The position numbers and the translations under genes were made by a program. This document shows, piece by piece, positions 18,418 to 29,389 of a DNA stretch of 64,000 nt (position 1 is the first letter of the stretch; each line of letters begins with the position of its first letter). The notes below the pieces were generated by a model, which saw only the letters and a list, made by a program, of their open reading frames with translations, was not told where the DNA came from and made no database searches. The DNA is from Monosporascus cannonballus (lineage: Eukaryota; Ascomycota; Sordariomycetes; Xylariales): assembly GCA_004154925.1 (NCBI GenBank), contig QJNS01000083.1, forward strand, positions 186,001 to 250,000. The letters are read 5' to 3'.

Positions 18418-20413
18418 CTACTTGCGTTTAATAAAGGCCAAATCTCCATCCTTGACGCCAATGTTCATCTCAACCTCTTCAATCCTGTACTGTTCCAAGA
18501 TGGTGATCATGGCCACCTTCATCAAGAGGTCTGCCATGTGTTTGCCCAGACACTTGCCCGACACAACGCCGAAGCGCATATACCCATAGCGATACTCATT
18601 GGGCGAGAGGCTCGCGAAGCGCTCGGGCCGGAACTCAGTGCCGTCCGGACCCCAGGTCAGAGCGTTGGTGTTGAGACGGCGCACGTCGATGACGACGGGC
18701 GTCTTCGCCGGGAGCTTGTAGCGTCCAATCACCTTGTCAATGGTGATGCATTCCGGGGCCGAGAACCCTGCGAAATCCCGAGTTCAGTGGATCTGCCCTG
18801 CCTTGACCGCTCCAGAGGAGGCACTTACAGGTAGCCGGTCGCAGCCGTACGCTTTCCAAGGTCAAGTAGTGTAGAAGAGTTGTCTGCCGGGTCACGTAAT
18901 TGCGCACTTCAAATCCCTCCTCCGTTTTCTGTGCCATGATCTCTTCGTAGAGCCTCTGTTGGAAGTCCTGATGCTTGGCCAATTGAGTGAGCATGAACGT
19001 TAGTATACTTCCGGTGACTTCGATATTTGTAAAGAGCATCTCGTCGATAGTTTGGAGGTACTGGAGACATAATTAGACACTCCATAAACATGTAAAAATG
19101 ATGCCCATACTTGCTCCATTGATATAGCGTTGTCTAGTTGTACGCCTTTGAATGCGTGCTCAGCTGGGATTGCAAATCCCTTCTGTATATTGTATCAGCG
19201 AAAGGGTCGAAGCCTCATGCAGTCTAAAATCCTTGTTTCACCTTCCGGGCGTTCTCCAGTATCTCTAGGTTGAAGGCGTGCCAATTTTGATGATACAGAT
19301 CCAAGTGTCGCCTCGAAGGGGTCGGAAGCATGTTGAACCACCGATACTTTTGCCATTGGCCAGTCACGGCATATTTCAGTGCCTGCGCCTGAAGCTGGCT
19401 GATTCGATCCAATTTTATATAAGCCTGCAGATATAGTAAGTCTTTGATCCGTAATGCATGAGGAGGCCAAGACTTGCATCGTCATCATATGCTTCGCCAT
19501 AGAAGCTCCGGGGTATGACACGCAACGTCAAGACCCTGCAAGACGTGGGCACATGCACAACCAGCCTGCCTACCCCGGCCCTAAGCGAGTCGTTCTTGAG
19601 TGTGTTCAACCACCCGGCAACCTCGTTCTGGAATGCTGGGAGCATGGCGAGGCCGGTATTGTGTGTGTAGGCAGGGTCAAAATAGCTCCGGATGACTCGC
19701 CATTGCTCTCCGCTGAGAGCGCCGACACATTGTCCGAGTATGCTTTTCATAGTACCCGCGTCAGTTGCGAGATGGCTACACCCGAGTACAGAACGTCAAC
19801 GAACCGGTAGAAATAGTCGCCAAAGCCCAGGTTCTCTGGCCTGAAATGGTCTTCACAGAGTCAGTCAAACTTACTACGGAATATTGAGGAAGTTTGCCAT
19901 ACCTTTCGAGTCATTCCGCAAGAACTCGCGCACGTGCTCTGGCGTATGTAGGACGACCTCGCGATAGTTCCCGTCGCGGATGATATACGGCTCATCGTGG
20001 GCCAGGCGTTCACCTTGCTTGGATATTTGGGGCCTGCCGGAATTGTCTCCCATGTCAACCCAAGCTAAGGCTACGGGTTAAAAGGCTCAAGACGTACTTG
20101 AATAAAACGGCTGCTTTGGGACTGACGCTCAACTCTTTCATCGGCACCCCATCCATGTCGAGGCACTTAGCTTTCTACAGAACGGCATTAGCACTACCTG
20201 GGCCCTGGTATGAAGATCACGTCTGGGTCGAAGCTAGCCACCATGCTCGCATACCCCAATTGCTCAACTCACATTTCCATTGCGCCGGAATATAAGGGCG
20301 AGTATGAACAGACCAACGCCATAGGTTAGGAAAGAGGAGCTGCGAAAGAGCCCCTCGATGCCATCACCGGAGGGCCGCAACAATGCGACGATAGTGTCAT
20401 ATGTAGTTTCCAT
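18418..20413 (-). CDS. Cytochrome P450, candidate tetramate ring-expansion or polyketide-modifying oxidase
   Basis: Nine exons join in phase to 503 residues. In transcript order the exons are 20413-20273, 20174-20098, 20033-19903, 19850-19790, 19742-19478, 19424-19242, 19182-19111, 19060-18829, 18767-18418. The N-terminus has one membrane segment (YGVGLFILALIF). Conserved parts include PQISKQGERL, the ExxR region LESVRLRP, and FRPERFASL. The heme segment is RFGVVSGKCLGKH: the Cys ligand is kept, but the usual G and R of FxxGxRxC are V and G. The intron 19425-19477 starts with GCAAGT, a GC-AG intron. The gene is divergent from the second P450. Known pathways use one P450 to expand tetramates to 2-pyridones; assigning this gene to that step is inference. 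Confidence 0.88.
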
Positions 20414-20930
20414 GATGAAAGCCTTGGGATGCTTGAGTTTGGTTGTGTTTTCAGCGGATCAACCGCGGTCCTGGTATATTTTGGACTGATCTTCTCACGC
20501 CAGTGTTGTGGTGGACTCTGGCCAGATTAGGTGTGTACACCGGAGAGAAGTCAATGTTTTCTTACGGACACATCGTGCAAAGGTAGCTGCTCGACCAGAT
20601 AATCAAAAACATCAGCGGCCCGGGCAGGGCGAAACGGAGGAACAGAGAAACCCATTGGCTGTGTCTCCCATAGGTTAGCGGAGTTAGTGCTATCCCCCCG
20701 ATCCTGCGTTCTTAACTCCCCGTGGCTGACCTAATGACTAAAAATCTGAAACCAACGTCCCATACTCGCGGAATATTCCTCGTGGCTGGATATGTTCATT
20801 CAAGGACTGTCTCATAAAAGTGATTACTTCAAGTTCCTGGGCGACAAATGCTGCCAATCTAGGATTGTACGTGCCCTTTTCCATGCCAATGTGCCTATAC
20901 CTGTCAGCTGACTCGACTTTTTCTTCGAAG
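20414..20930. promoter_or_regulatory. Bidirectional promoter of the two P450 genes
   Basis: The 517-bp space between divergent start codons at 20413 (minus) and 20931 (plus). It contains an ACCGCGGT palindrome at 20462-20469, the same CCGCGG core seen at other cluster promoters. An ATG at 20820 is in frame with the second P450, but the preferred start is 20931 because the intervening codons do not resemble a P450 N-terminus. Confidence 0.5.
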
Positions 20931-22635
20931 ATGGCCAAGGCGCGATGGGATTTTGAGTTGCCAAACGTGACGGAAGATGTGGTGCCTAAGTGGCCTTACC
21001 TATTTTACTTTCTATTCTTTTTCATCATCGCCAAGTCGGCGACATCAAGAGTCTCAAGATCGTTGCATGAATGGCGGAAAGGATACGCGGCACCTCCTCG
21101 CTACCCGCAATGGGTCCCCATCATGGGATTTGACATTGCCTGGTCGATGGCGAAGTCGCTGAGGAACCACACCTTCCTGCTCTGGCTTCGCAAGCTGCAC
21201 GAGACGGGGCCAGGCAAATCGAAAACATTCACCATTAATTTCCTTGGTAGGCATGTCATCCACACCATCGAGCCCGAAAATATGAAAGCTCTGTCGGCGA
21301 CTGTGTGGAAAGACTTTGGCGTGGAGCCCTTGCGGCGCAACACGGGGGCAAGCATGCCGTTTGCTGACAAGGGCGTTAATACCACCGACGGTCACGACTG
21401 GGCCTTCAGCAGGTTCTTGATAAAACCCTATTTTCTGCGCGAAGCTTTCTCCAACACGGACCGGCTGAAGGAACACACCGACAACCTCCTCAGCCTGATT
21501 CCCCTCGACGGTTCCACCTTTGACATGCAGACCTTGATGCAGCGCTGGGTTTGTCTTCCCTCCCCAGACATTCTTGCCTGTTTGGCACTAAACGTTGGAA
21601 TACTACTTGCAGTTCCTTGACACGTCCAGCCATTTCCTCTTTGGCGAGTCCATCGGCTGTCTCTTGTATCCCGAACGGGCGGAGATCGCCTGGGCCATGA
21701 CCGATGTTTTGCGGGGACTGCGCTTGCGCCTGCAGATGAGCAAGTGGCTTTGGATGTTCCGGTGGAAGCCTTGGTTTAACGCGATAGAAGTCGTTCATGA
21801 GTTCATTGACCGCCAAGTAGACCGAGCCTACAAGGAGAGGGCTGAAAAGAAGGGGAACGGTGCGAGCCAGAAGGAATCATCCTTCGGCGTCGAGTTGAGG
21901 CCAGAGAGGACGGATTTGCTCTGGTCCATGGTCGGCAACGTCCCCGAGGACAGAGAGCGGCTTCGGTCGGAAATGCTGCTCTTATTCGTCCCCAACAACG
22001 ACACAACCTCAATCTTCATCAGCAACGTCTTCTGGAATCTTGCTCGCTTTCCTGAGGTCTACGCCAAGGTCAGGAAGGAAGTATTATCTATCGGAGACGA
22101 AGCACCTCTGACATACGAGTGCCTGAGATCTATGAGATACCTCGACGCGGTGCTGAACGAGAGTAAGTACTTATCCGTCTCAATCTCCCACGAAAAGAAA
22201 ACTCACTGTCACCTAGCGCACCGGCTCTATCCCAACGGCATCATGCAAGTGCGCTACTGCATCAGGGACACCACGCTTCCGCTCGGTGGCGGCAAGGACG
22301 GGAAGTCACCCATGCTTGTCAGAAAGGGCGACGTCGTCCAGGTCAATAAGAACGTTATGCAACGAGATAAGGATGTCTGGGGTGAGGATGCCGACGAGTT
22401 CAAGCCAGAGCGATGGTTTGGACTCCGTCCATACTGGAACTTCGTGCCCTTTGGTGGTGGTCCCAGACGTTGCCCTGCTCAGCTCTTGGTCACCACCGAG
22501 GCCAGTTATGTCATTGCGCGGTTTTGCCGGCGCTTCAAGGCTATTGAGAATCGCGATCCCAACGGCTACGTTCCCGTCATGCGGGCAGGCCCAGTCAACA
22601 CAAATGGCGTCAAGATTGCTGTCACACCAGCTTAG
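20931..22635 (+). CDS. Cytochrome P450, CYP52-like (fatty-acid/alkane hydroxylase clan)
   Basis: Three exons (20931-21548, 21613-22162, 22217-22635) join in phase to 528 residues. A hydrophobic anchor (WPYLFYFLFFFIIAKS) follows the first 20 residues. The I-helix segment is FVPNNDTTS. The K-helix ExxR (ETHR) is split by the second intron. The heme motif FGGGPRRCPAQ is canonical. The C-terminal region (RDKDVWGEDADEFKPERW) and overall layout resemble the CYP52/CYP539 group that hydroxylates alkyl chains near their ends. In this cluster it could oxidise the polyketide chain; that role is inferred from family and position. It is divergent from the first P450 and is followed by a cytochrome b5 gene that could supply electrons. 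Confidence 0.9.
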
Positions 22636-23255
22636 AAGATAATTTGTCTTGTCGTAGTTGATTGTGTTCAAAGGACATACTATGGTCACTAGACTGCTCA
22701 ACCAGACTAGGAATACACTCATTCGTCCTTGCCCTTCGTGTATCTGATATTGTCACACTTACTAGGGAGCAGATACACAGCTCTTGAAGGTATATATTGA
22801 CTTGTAGGAACCTAGGAAGCATTGATCCCACTTGTTGCGGGTGATCCACTGATATAGGGCTTCGGAGAGGACAACAATCATCCGAAGACCCTTGTCAGGG
22901 GTGCCCTTTTCCATGACAGATATGGTGAAGCGTGTCCTCTCCAGGTCTGTAGCTACTGCGACCCTAGCTCAAAGAGTTCCAGGCAGATGCCCCTAGTCTT
23001 GGTTAAATATAGCACAAAAATGGAGGAGGAAGACTTCTCCCCGACTCGAAGGCGGAGTCTTACACCGACGGACAACGCTATGGAAGACCCGTACGCCAAG
23101 GCCCCTTAACTCCACAGTAAGACGCATAGTACTAGTATGCCTCTCGAGACTGCACACCCAAACAAATAAAATTCCTCACTTCGATGCACTCCTGTCCTTC
23201 CCTAAGTATCATCGTCACATGCCAGGGGGAAAGATCCGATAGGCCATCCCAGACC
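22636..23255. other. Intergenic, upstream of the cytochrome b5 gene
   Basis: 620 bases with no protein-like ORF. No CCGCGG core was found, unlike several other cluster promoters. Confidence 0.4.
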
Positions 23256-23788
23256 ATGTCGCAAACCCTAACATTCAGAGAGGCTGCTCGGCACCAAACC
23301 AAAAACGACTTATGGCTTATTATCCACAACAAGGTGTATGACGTTACGAAGTTCATGGACGAGCACCCGTACGTATGCCTTTATTGACTCACCACCCGGG
23401 TCTGTTTTGACAATGAGACTCAGCGGCGGCGAAGACGTCCTGCTCGATCAGGCCGGCCAAGACGCCAGCTCAGCATTCGAAGATGTAGGGCACAGTGATG
23501 AGGCAAGCGAGGTGATGGCCACATTGCTAATTGGGACGGTGAAAAGACAGGCATGTCTACTCTTACTATCCATTACTCAAGGAGTTGTGGCCAGGCATGC
23601 TATCACAGAAGACAGCTGATATATCCTAGGCTGGCGATCCCGAGCCTATCACACCAACGGCACCGCGGTCTAAAACCCCTGAGGCCGCCGTGAACACGAG
23701 TTTTGGAATCCCTAGAGTTGCGGGTTATATTGGGGGACTGGTCTGCAGTGTGATTGCTGTTGGGCTGTACCTAAACTCCGCTGCGTAG
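23256..23788 (+). CDS. Membrane-anchored cytochrome b5
   Basis: Three exons (23256-23368, 23424-23550, 23630-23788) give a 132-residue protein. The heme-binding HPGGED motif is assembled across the first intron, and the second heme-ligand His is in [11 protein letters not shown] proline-rich linker ([15 protein letters not shown]) leads to a C-terminal membrane anchor ([19 protein letters not shown]), as in ER tail-anchored b5. The second intron begins GCATGT and ends TAG, apparently a GC-AG intron; reading phase requires this junction. Cytochrome b5 donates the second electron to some P450s and to desaturases. Sitting directly downstream of a P450 inside a metabolite cluster, it is probably a dedicated redox partner (inference). 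Confidence 0.9.
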
Positions 23789-24371
23789 GCTTCTGTCACT
23801 ACTTTTGCAAGCCCTGATGTTGGTTAGTTTGACATTTTTGGACCGGATGAAATATTGGGTAATTATGCGTGGTCATTGGTACAACCGATATATCTCGCTA
23901 AAATATGCATCCCATACGCCATTACTAGGATAGCAGCTGTTCCTCGTGAATGGAAACTACATCACGGCCATGCGTGCTACTAAGCAAACCGTCCCGAGCT
24001 AAGTTCAGGATACATGGACGCAGAGATAGTGATGCAAGTGTTCCAAAGCCTGAAACCTCTTCTTCACCAAGACGCTTGCCGGGCTATCTAGATAGAAACA
24101 CAAGAACCCGTGGGTTTCAAAAGCTTCCGGATCTAGTTGCAAGTTGGTCTTATTTGTGTGAGCGATCCGGTTTGTTGGATGCCTCTAATGATGCCAAATC
24201 TCTGCCTTGCCTCCTTCCTACATCTGTGACTAGTCGGGACATAGCAACGGCAAGCCGATAACAAAACCTTGGGGCAGTAGATTCTACATAAGTAGCACAG
24301 GGGTCATTCTCTCACTCTCGCCTCGCTTTCATGCTTAAGCCTCCCGACGAATGGAGTTACTTATATGGTGT
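23789..24371. other. Intergenic, convergent gene ends
   Basis: The space between the 3' ends of the cytochrome b5 and regulator genes. A 103-codon ORF at 23950-24261 has no recognisable domain. Confidence 0.4.
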
Positions 24372-26813
24372 CTACCATGAGAAATATGAAGACGAGTCTA
24401 TGCCAGAAAAGAGATCATCCCATTGGAACCCGTCAAGGTCCATCAGCTCCTCCACATTCCAGGCCAGCTGGTTGCAATTGGGTGATGGTTGGCTATTTAC
24501 GACAGGCACTGGCAGTCGACCTGGAATAGCACCCACGGGTGGGCTGCCCCTGTCCAAACCGCCTCTCGCGAAGCCCTGGGACGACGGATTCGCCACAAAT
24601 GTCAGGGGGTCTTGGCGGCTCTGGTGCATGTGCGGGGTCTCGATATTCGGTACTGGAGTAGCAGTATCCGGAGACGCGCCTAGTTGCAATGGGGCGGGCA
24701 CCCCTAGAATCGGTAACTGTTGTAGTTGTTGCTGCTGCTGCCGGGCGCGATGCTTGGCCAGGACCTGCGTCAGCGACTTGTGCAGGTTCGCCGCCGCGAC
24801 TGAGTGGCTTCTCGCATCCTCGATGATGCGCAACGCCTCGGCCGCCTCACCGCGACAGATCTCGTCCTGCTGCGATGCAGTCCCGTTGACGCAGGCGTCC
24901 ATCAGCAGCACGATGGCGGCCATGAAGACGCCGTGCAGGACGCCTGAGAGACGCAACCGGATGAGAACGAATACATGCTGGGCGCGCTCGAGCTGCGCCT
25001 CGGCGCGGATGATCTGCCGCGCTGCCTTGAGACACGTCTCGCGCGAGGACGCGTAGGCCGGGTTGTTGTTGGGCCTGGCGGCGAGATAGCCGAGGTGCAG
25101 CTTGCAGCGCTGTGTATATATGATCGAGTTGAGCATGTAGGCTTGGACGAAGATGCCGCTTGTCGTGAGGTCTTGAGTGAGCTCGTAGCTGTCTAAGTGA
25201 AAGAAGGAAGGGATGTCGTGGATCATCTTGTCGAGCTCGGCGTCCATCGCCATAACCTGGGCATGGTAACTTAGCCCACCTGAGTTGGCCACGGCCATGG
25301 AGTCGTGGTACTGGTCGACGATGCGGCGCGAAATCTCGGCAAGGCGAACTCGCTGGAGGAAGTACGACATCTCGGTCGGCTGGGAGATGGGCAGGTCCAG
25401 GTTGAGCCCGTTGCCAAGCAGATCCACGTCGTTGATGTTGCGTGGCTTCTTGACCATCATTTGACGTGGGTTGGCCTGGTACACGCCATCGCCCGGGCTG
25501 CCGTATCTTGCTGCCAACAGCCTGGATCCTCTTGTTAGAATGGCTCTACTCGCCCATGTCAGTCGCAAGACCGGTACGGCGAGAAGCTTACCAGTCGGTC
25601 GCGACCAAGTACCACCATACCCGACGACCCATCTCGGCGTGGATGGTGTTCGCGGCGGCCGCGTTAGACTCGTGGTCGATGCGATGGAGACCCAGCTCGC
25701 GGCCCAGCAACAAACCAGTGGATATCAGGAACCGGTATCGCAGCGAGACGCCTTCCAAGTTGCAGACCAGGAAGGACAGAATAATGATGCCCTGAATGGT
25801 TTCCAGTGTGGGAGCGGGGCCGTTCTGTCCGGCATTGAGCACATCGTGCGTAGCCTTAATCCACAAGGGTGTCTGCGCATTCGCCTGAGCCGATGACGAG
25901 AACAGAGAGTCCTCGCGGCCGACTCCATCACGCGGCGCCCACACGTACGTCGCACTGGCAACGATGCTGAGAAGCAGGACAAGATGGCCAGGCTTGATGG
26001 GGCCCTGACCGCTGATCTGCCGGTAGACGTCGTCGATGACGGCCGGGAGTGAAGGGTGGTGCACGACGTGGTGGATGTAGCTGACATTGGTGATAAACTT
26101 GCCCAGAAGCACCTTGGTCTCGTCATGCCGCGGCAGCCACACACATCGCGCCGGCTTGCTCGACTGCACCGTGTAACTGCGAACACGCGGAATGGCCCGG
26201 ATGCAGTCGACCTTAAACGACAAGTCGTCGACGTAAATGGCTTCCTATCCGCCGTGGTGAGTGAGCTAGCAGCAGCCGAAATGCACAGGGGTTGGATTCA
26301 ACGCACGTGGGGGCTCTGGCCCATGGACACTCGCTCCAGATGGGCCACCACCTCGTTCACCTGGCCAGACGAGGGAGGCCGATCCATGTCCACCGGGGAT
26401 GAGCCGGGGCCGCTAGATGAGGCCGGTACGGATAAATCGCCCCCATTGTGGTCTGCCTGGTGGCTGGTACTCTGGATAACGCGTTTCTCTAAGTCTTGTG
26501 TAAGCTTTCTGAGCGCCTGTATCTCAGCCAGCAAGGTTCCCTGGTCCGGGGCGGCCTGCTGTGGTGATGGCTGTGGTGATGGCAGAGTGGGGGGAGCAGC
26601 AGTAGAGTCTGGTTGCTGCTGCTTCTGCTGCTGTTGCACATCGACAGGCCCAAAATGGCACTTCTTCCCGCGCGAAACGCAGTTGGTGCAGGGCAGTGGT
26701 CTGTCACACCGAAGCTTGCGCAATCGGCAAAAGTCGCATGAGTAATGACCTTTGCGATGCGAGCGCATGGTGCTGGCATGGCGTCTGGGGGAATGCTCCG
26801 TGGAATGCTCCAT
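24372..26813 (-). CDS. Zn2Cys6 transcription factor, probable cluster regulator
   Basis: Three exons (26813-26307, 26244-25592, 25521-24372) join in phase to 769 residues. The N-terminal binuclear zinc cluster is complete: CDFC, RLRKLRC, DRPLPC, TNC, VSRGKKC, giving spacing Cx2Cx6Cx5Cx2Cx6C. A Gln/Pro-rich linker and a short coiled-coil-like helix (LLAEIQALRKLTQDLEKRV) follow, the usual dimerisation arrangement. The middle region is a fungal-specific transcription factor domain (TGLLLGRELGLHRID, RRVWWYLVATDW), and the tail ends in an acidic/aromatic segment. Three CCGCGG palindromes lie 90-120 bp upstream of its start, suggesting autoregulation. Its place among the biosynthetic genes makes it the likely pathway-specific activator. 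Confidence 0.9.
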
Positions 26814-26902
26814 GGAATCGAGACGTTGTGTTTGAAGAATCCCGTGGGAATTAAGCCGAGTGATACCTCCATCGTGTTTATTATCTGTTCTCGTCTCCGC
26901 TT

Positions 26903-26932
26903 CCGCGGCTCAGCTCCGCGGGTATCCCGCGG
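26903..26932. promoter_or_regulatory. Cluster of three CCGCGG palindromes upstream of the regulator
   Basis: CCGCGG occurs at 26903-26908, 26916-26921 and 26927-26932, with the second in the context CAGCTCCGCGGG. The nearest one is 90 bp from the start codon of the Zn2Cys6 gene. Three copies in 30 bp is far above chance. This is the expected kind of site for autoregulation by a CGG-binding factor. Confidence 0.5.
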
Positions 26933-28517
26933 GGTGGCGTTCCTTTGTGGGGTGCAAGGGGTAAGATCCACCCCACTACAAAGCTTGCTTCTACTTCACC
27001 CGATCATCCCTTGCTCTTACTAGCAGGGGATGATGAACCGAGGGTGTGAGGTTTGACTGCTGGCTGCCTGCAGCCGATTCTGGGAGGGGGGGGATTATCT
27101 AGACGGCCAGAGCCAGCAGTTAACGACTTCTGACCCACTAATGCTGTGCCATCAACCAACAGAGACCTCGAGCGCATTGTCTTCGCCGCCCCGGCCCTTT
27201 TCAGCTCTATCCCAAGAGCTCCAGAGCAGTCCAACAATTTCGGGGGGCTGGTCCGTGCTTGCCGCTAACTTTGGTTGATTGAGCCAATTGCATTCAGCGC
27301 TTTACCAGGCTTATTGCTCAATCAGGCAGGTAAGGCGCTAGCTTGTGAAGTTTGAAAGTGTTCGGGGTACCGCTTTCTTCAGCTCTAGGGGATAGCCGGC
27401 AATCCAGGAGGGGTGCAAAATAAACGCAAATACCCGATTCCCCCGCAAAACATATCGGTAGGCTCTGTGTCAAGGCAAAGCAATCGATGATGTTATTGAC
27501 TAAGTGTAGGCTAGGGAGATCTGTCCTAGAAGACGTAGACAAGTACATGCTTGCCTATGACGTCATATGATTTGGCGGATATCGCCTACTACATATCATA
27601 TTTAAAATTAAATAGTTAAATTACAAACACAGTCCTAAATATAATAATATTTATTACATTTAAGTCTTTATACTTTATTATATATACAGAATTTTAGTTG
27701 TTTTTATAAACATTTTTATTTAAGTTAGAAGTTTTTAAAAGTATTATAACTTTATAAATATTTCTTTTCTTATGATAAAATAGTACTTTTAGATATTACA
27801 TAGCTTTTATAAAGACATAATATTGGTACACTTTCAGAAACTTGAACTTTACATAGTTAAAAATTACGTTTAACTGCCTTTTTTTTTTTTTTTTTTTTTT
27901 TTGCACACTTTTAAAGTCTCGTTTTCTGCGTTTTTTGCACCCTGAGTGTCTATCAGGCCTTGTCTCGAGGCTGTGTGTTTTCAGATATACCTCCCATATA
28001 ATTTGATTAATTGAGAGCGTCAAACCAAATGTAGGGCTACGGATTCTCCAATGCCTAATATGCAGCCAATCAAATGCATATATTAGTCCAATAGGAAGCA
28101 CCTACAGCGAAGGCCTCGTTCCTATCCGACGCCGGGTGCAGCACTTCCGATTATAGCGCAACGTGAAAATCTAGATCCGACACGTAGATTTCATCTGGCT
28201 TGCTCGGTGCAATCAGAGTGCAAAGGTACAATTCTTCAGCTACGGTCCTGTTCTAGGTTACTCGTTTCCAATAGGGGTAGGAAGAAGCCCCTTTATCCTT
28301 GCAATCCTAGGACCACGAGTCAAAGCCCTTTTGATCCTTCCAGCGCTCCAACGCTCAAAAAACAAATCACCGCACGTGCCGACAACTCTAATTAAAAAGT
28401 GGCCTTTCCTTATTTGGTGTGCTATGTCACACCTGGCTAGCGACAGCATCTCTCTACCACACTGCAACATCAATTTCCGCCCACATGTAGGGCAACCCGA
28501 GTGGCAGGGAGACTCAC
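26933..28517. other. Long intergenic space with an AT-rich tract and poly-T run
   Basis: Positions about 27590-27860 are strongly AT-rich, like the block at the left edge of the window, and a run of about 24 T lies at 27879-27902. The rest has normal composition without a credible gene. It may be the remains of a RIP-decayed insertion, but no termini are recognisable. Confidence 0.45.
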
Positions 28518-28743
28518 GTAATTTTAGTGCCTCTGTTCCACCTTCCACACGCACCGTTCTCTGTAAATAGCATCGTAATAGAACCCGTGCCTATATCGCG
28601 CCAGGCCCTGTCCTTGAAACATCTCTGACGACTGTGCTTACCAGTACGTGACAGCAGCGATCTTGAGACCGGGAAAGTGTGTGAGGGGACTGAAAGAGAG
28701 CCGGTAGATGGCCCCCGCCCACAACGTATACCAACGCCGCCAG
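28518..28743 (-). pseudogene. Cytochrome P450 N-terminal relic
   Basis: Minus-strand translation gives a P450 start-like piece, AGAIYRLSFSPLTHFPGLKI followed by AAVTYW, at 28641-28743. This matches the RLYFHPL..FPGPKLAA.T hinge of many fungal P450s. A GT follows directly, and a second frame at about 28518-28590 reads FYYDAIYRERCVWKVEQ then a stop, like the YYDVV..G.Y.WKIEELH region that comes next. No heme region is present nearby. It looks like a decayed third P450 between the regulator and the MFS gene. Confidence 0.5.
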
Positions 28744-29389
28744 AGAACAGCACTGTGATAGCGAGAAAATCGGCCTGCCGCCTTCCTAAAAATTGGTTGG
28801 CGCTCCTCCCTGCATATGTCCGCTGTCACTGAAATGGAACCAAAGTTCTGGTGTGCCCAACCGCGGCGCGTATTACACACCATTAACTGTACGCGTCCGA
28901 AGGATACGCAGCGGATCATTCCACTGGATAAACATGGGATGTTCCTCATAGGCTGCCTAGGAATTCAACTGGTTTGGGTATCGGGCAGACTAGTCCTCAT
29001 ATCGCGAGGGGCGCTGTCAGAGGGCTCGATTCGGCACCTCTCACAAAGTCGTAGAGCTTGCTTTTAGTAAACTGAGAAAAAAAGGCACGAGGAAGAATCC
29101 TCCGCAACAGATGGTCAAGAAGAGTCCAACTTGTAAGCAAACTAGACTACCGCTCGAAGGCAGCGGCACTGAAGGCTTGAACGGGTGGCCACGCCAATAA
29201 TGCATCGCACACCACCAAGTAATCTTCGCTAGGATTCCAATTTGTGTGGTGTTGACTTCGAGTGATATTATCACACTCGATCTGGTTGTCCTCCAAGATC
29301 CCCAGCGTACAAGGTGAAGTATTAATCTCCATCTATTAAATCTATACATACGACAACTAATGTAACACGGGCCCGGGCTTGTAATTCAC
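28744..29389. other. Intergenic, no gene seen
   Basis: Lies between the P450 relic and the 3' end of the MFS gene. A few short ORFs show no domain. An isolated CCGCGG at 28861-28866 is not next to a gene start. Confidence 0.35.

Noticed and set aside
27879..27902. Poly-T run as a retroelement tail
   Set aside because: No element body, target-site duplication or reverse-transcriptase sequence is visible next to it.
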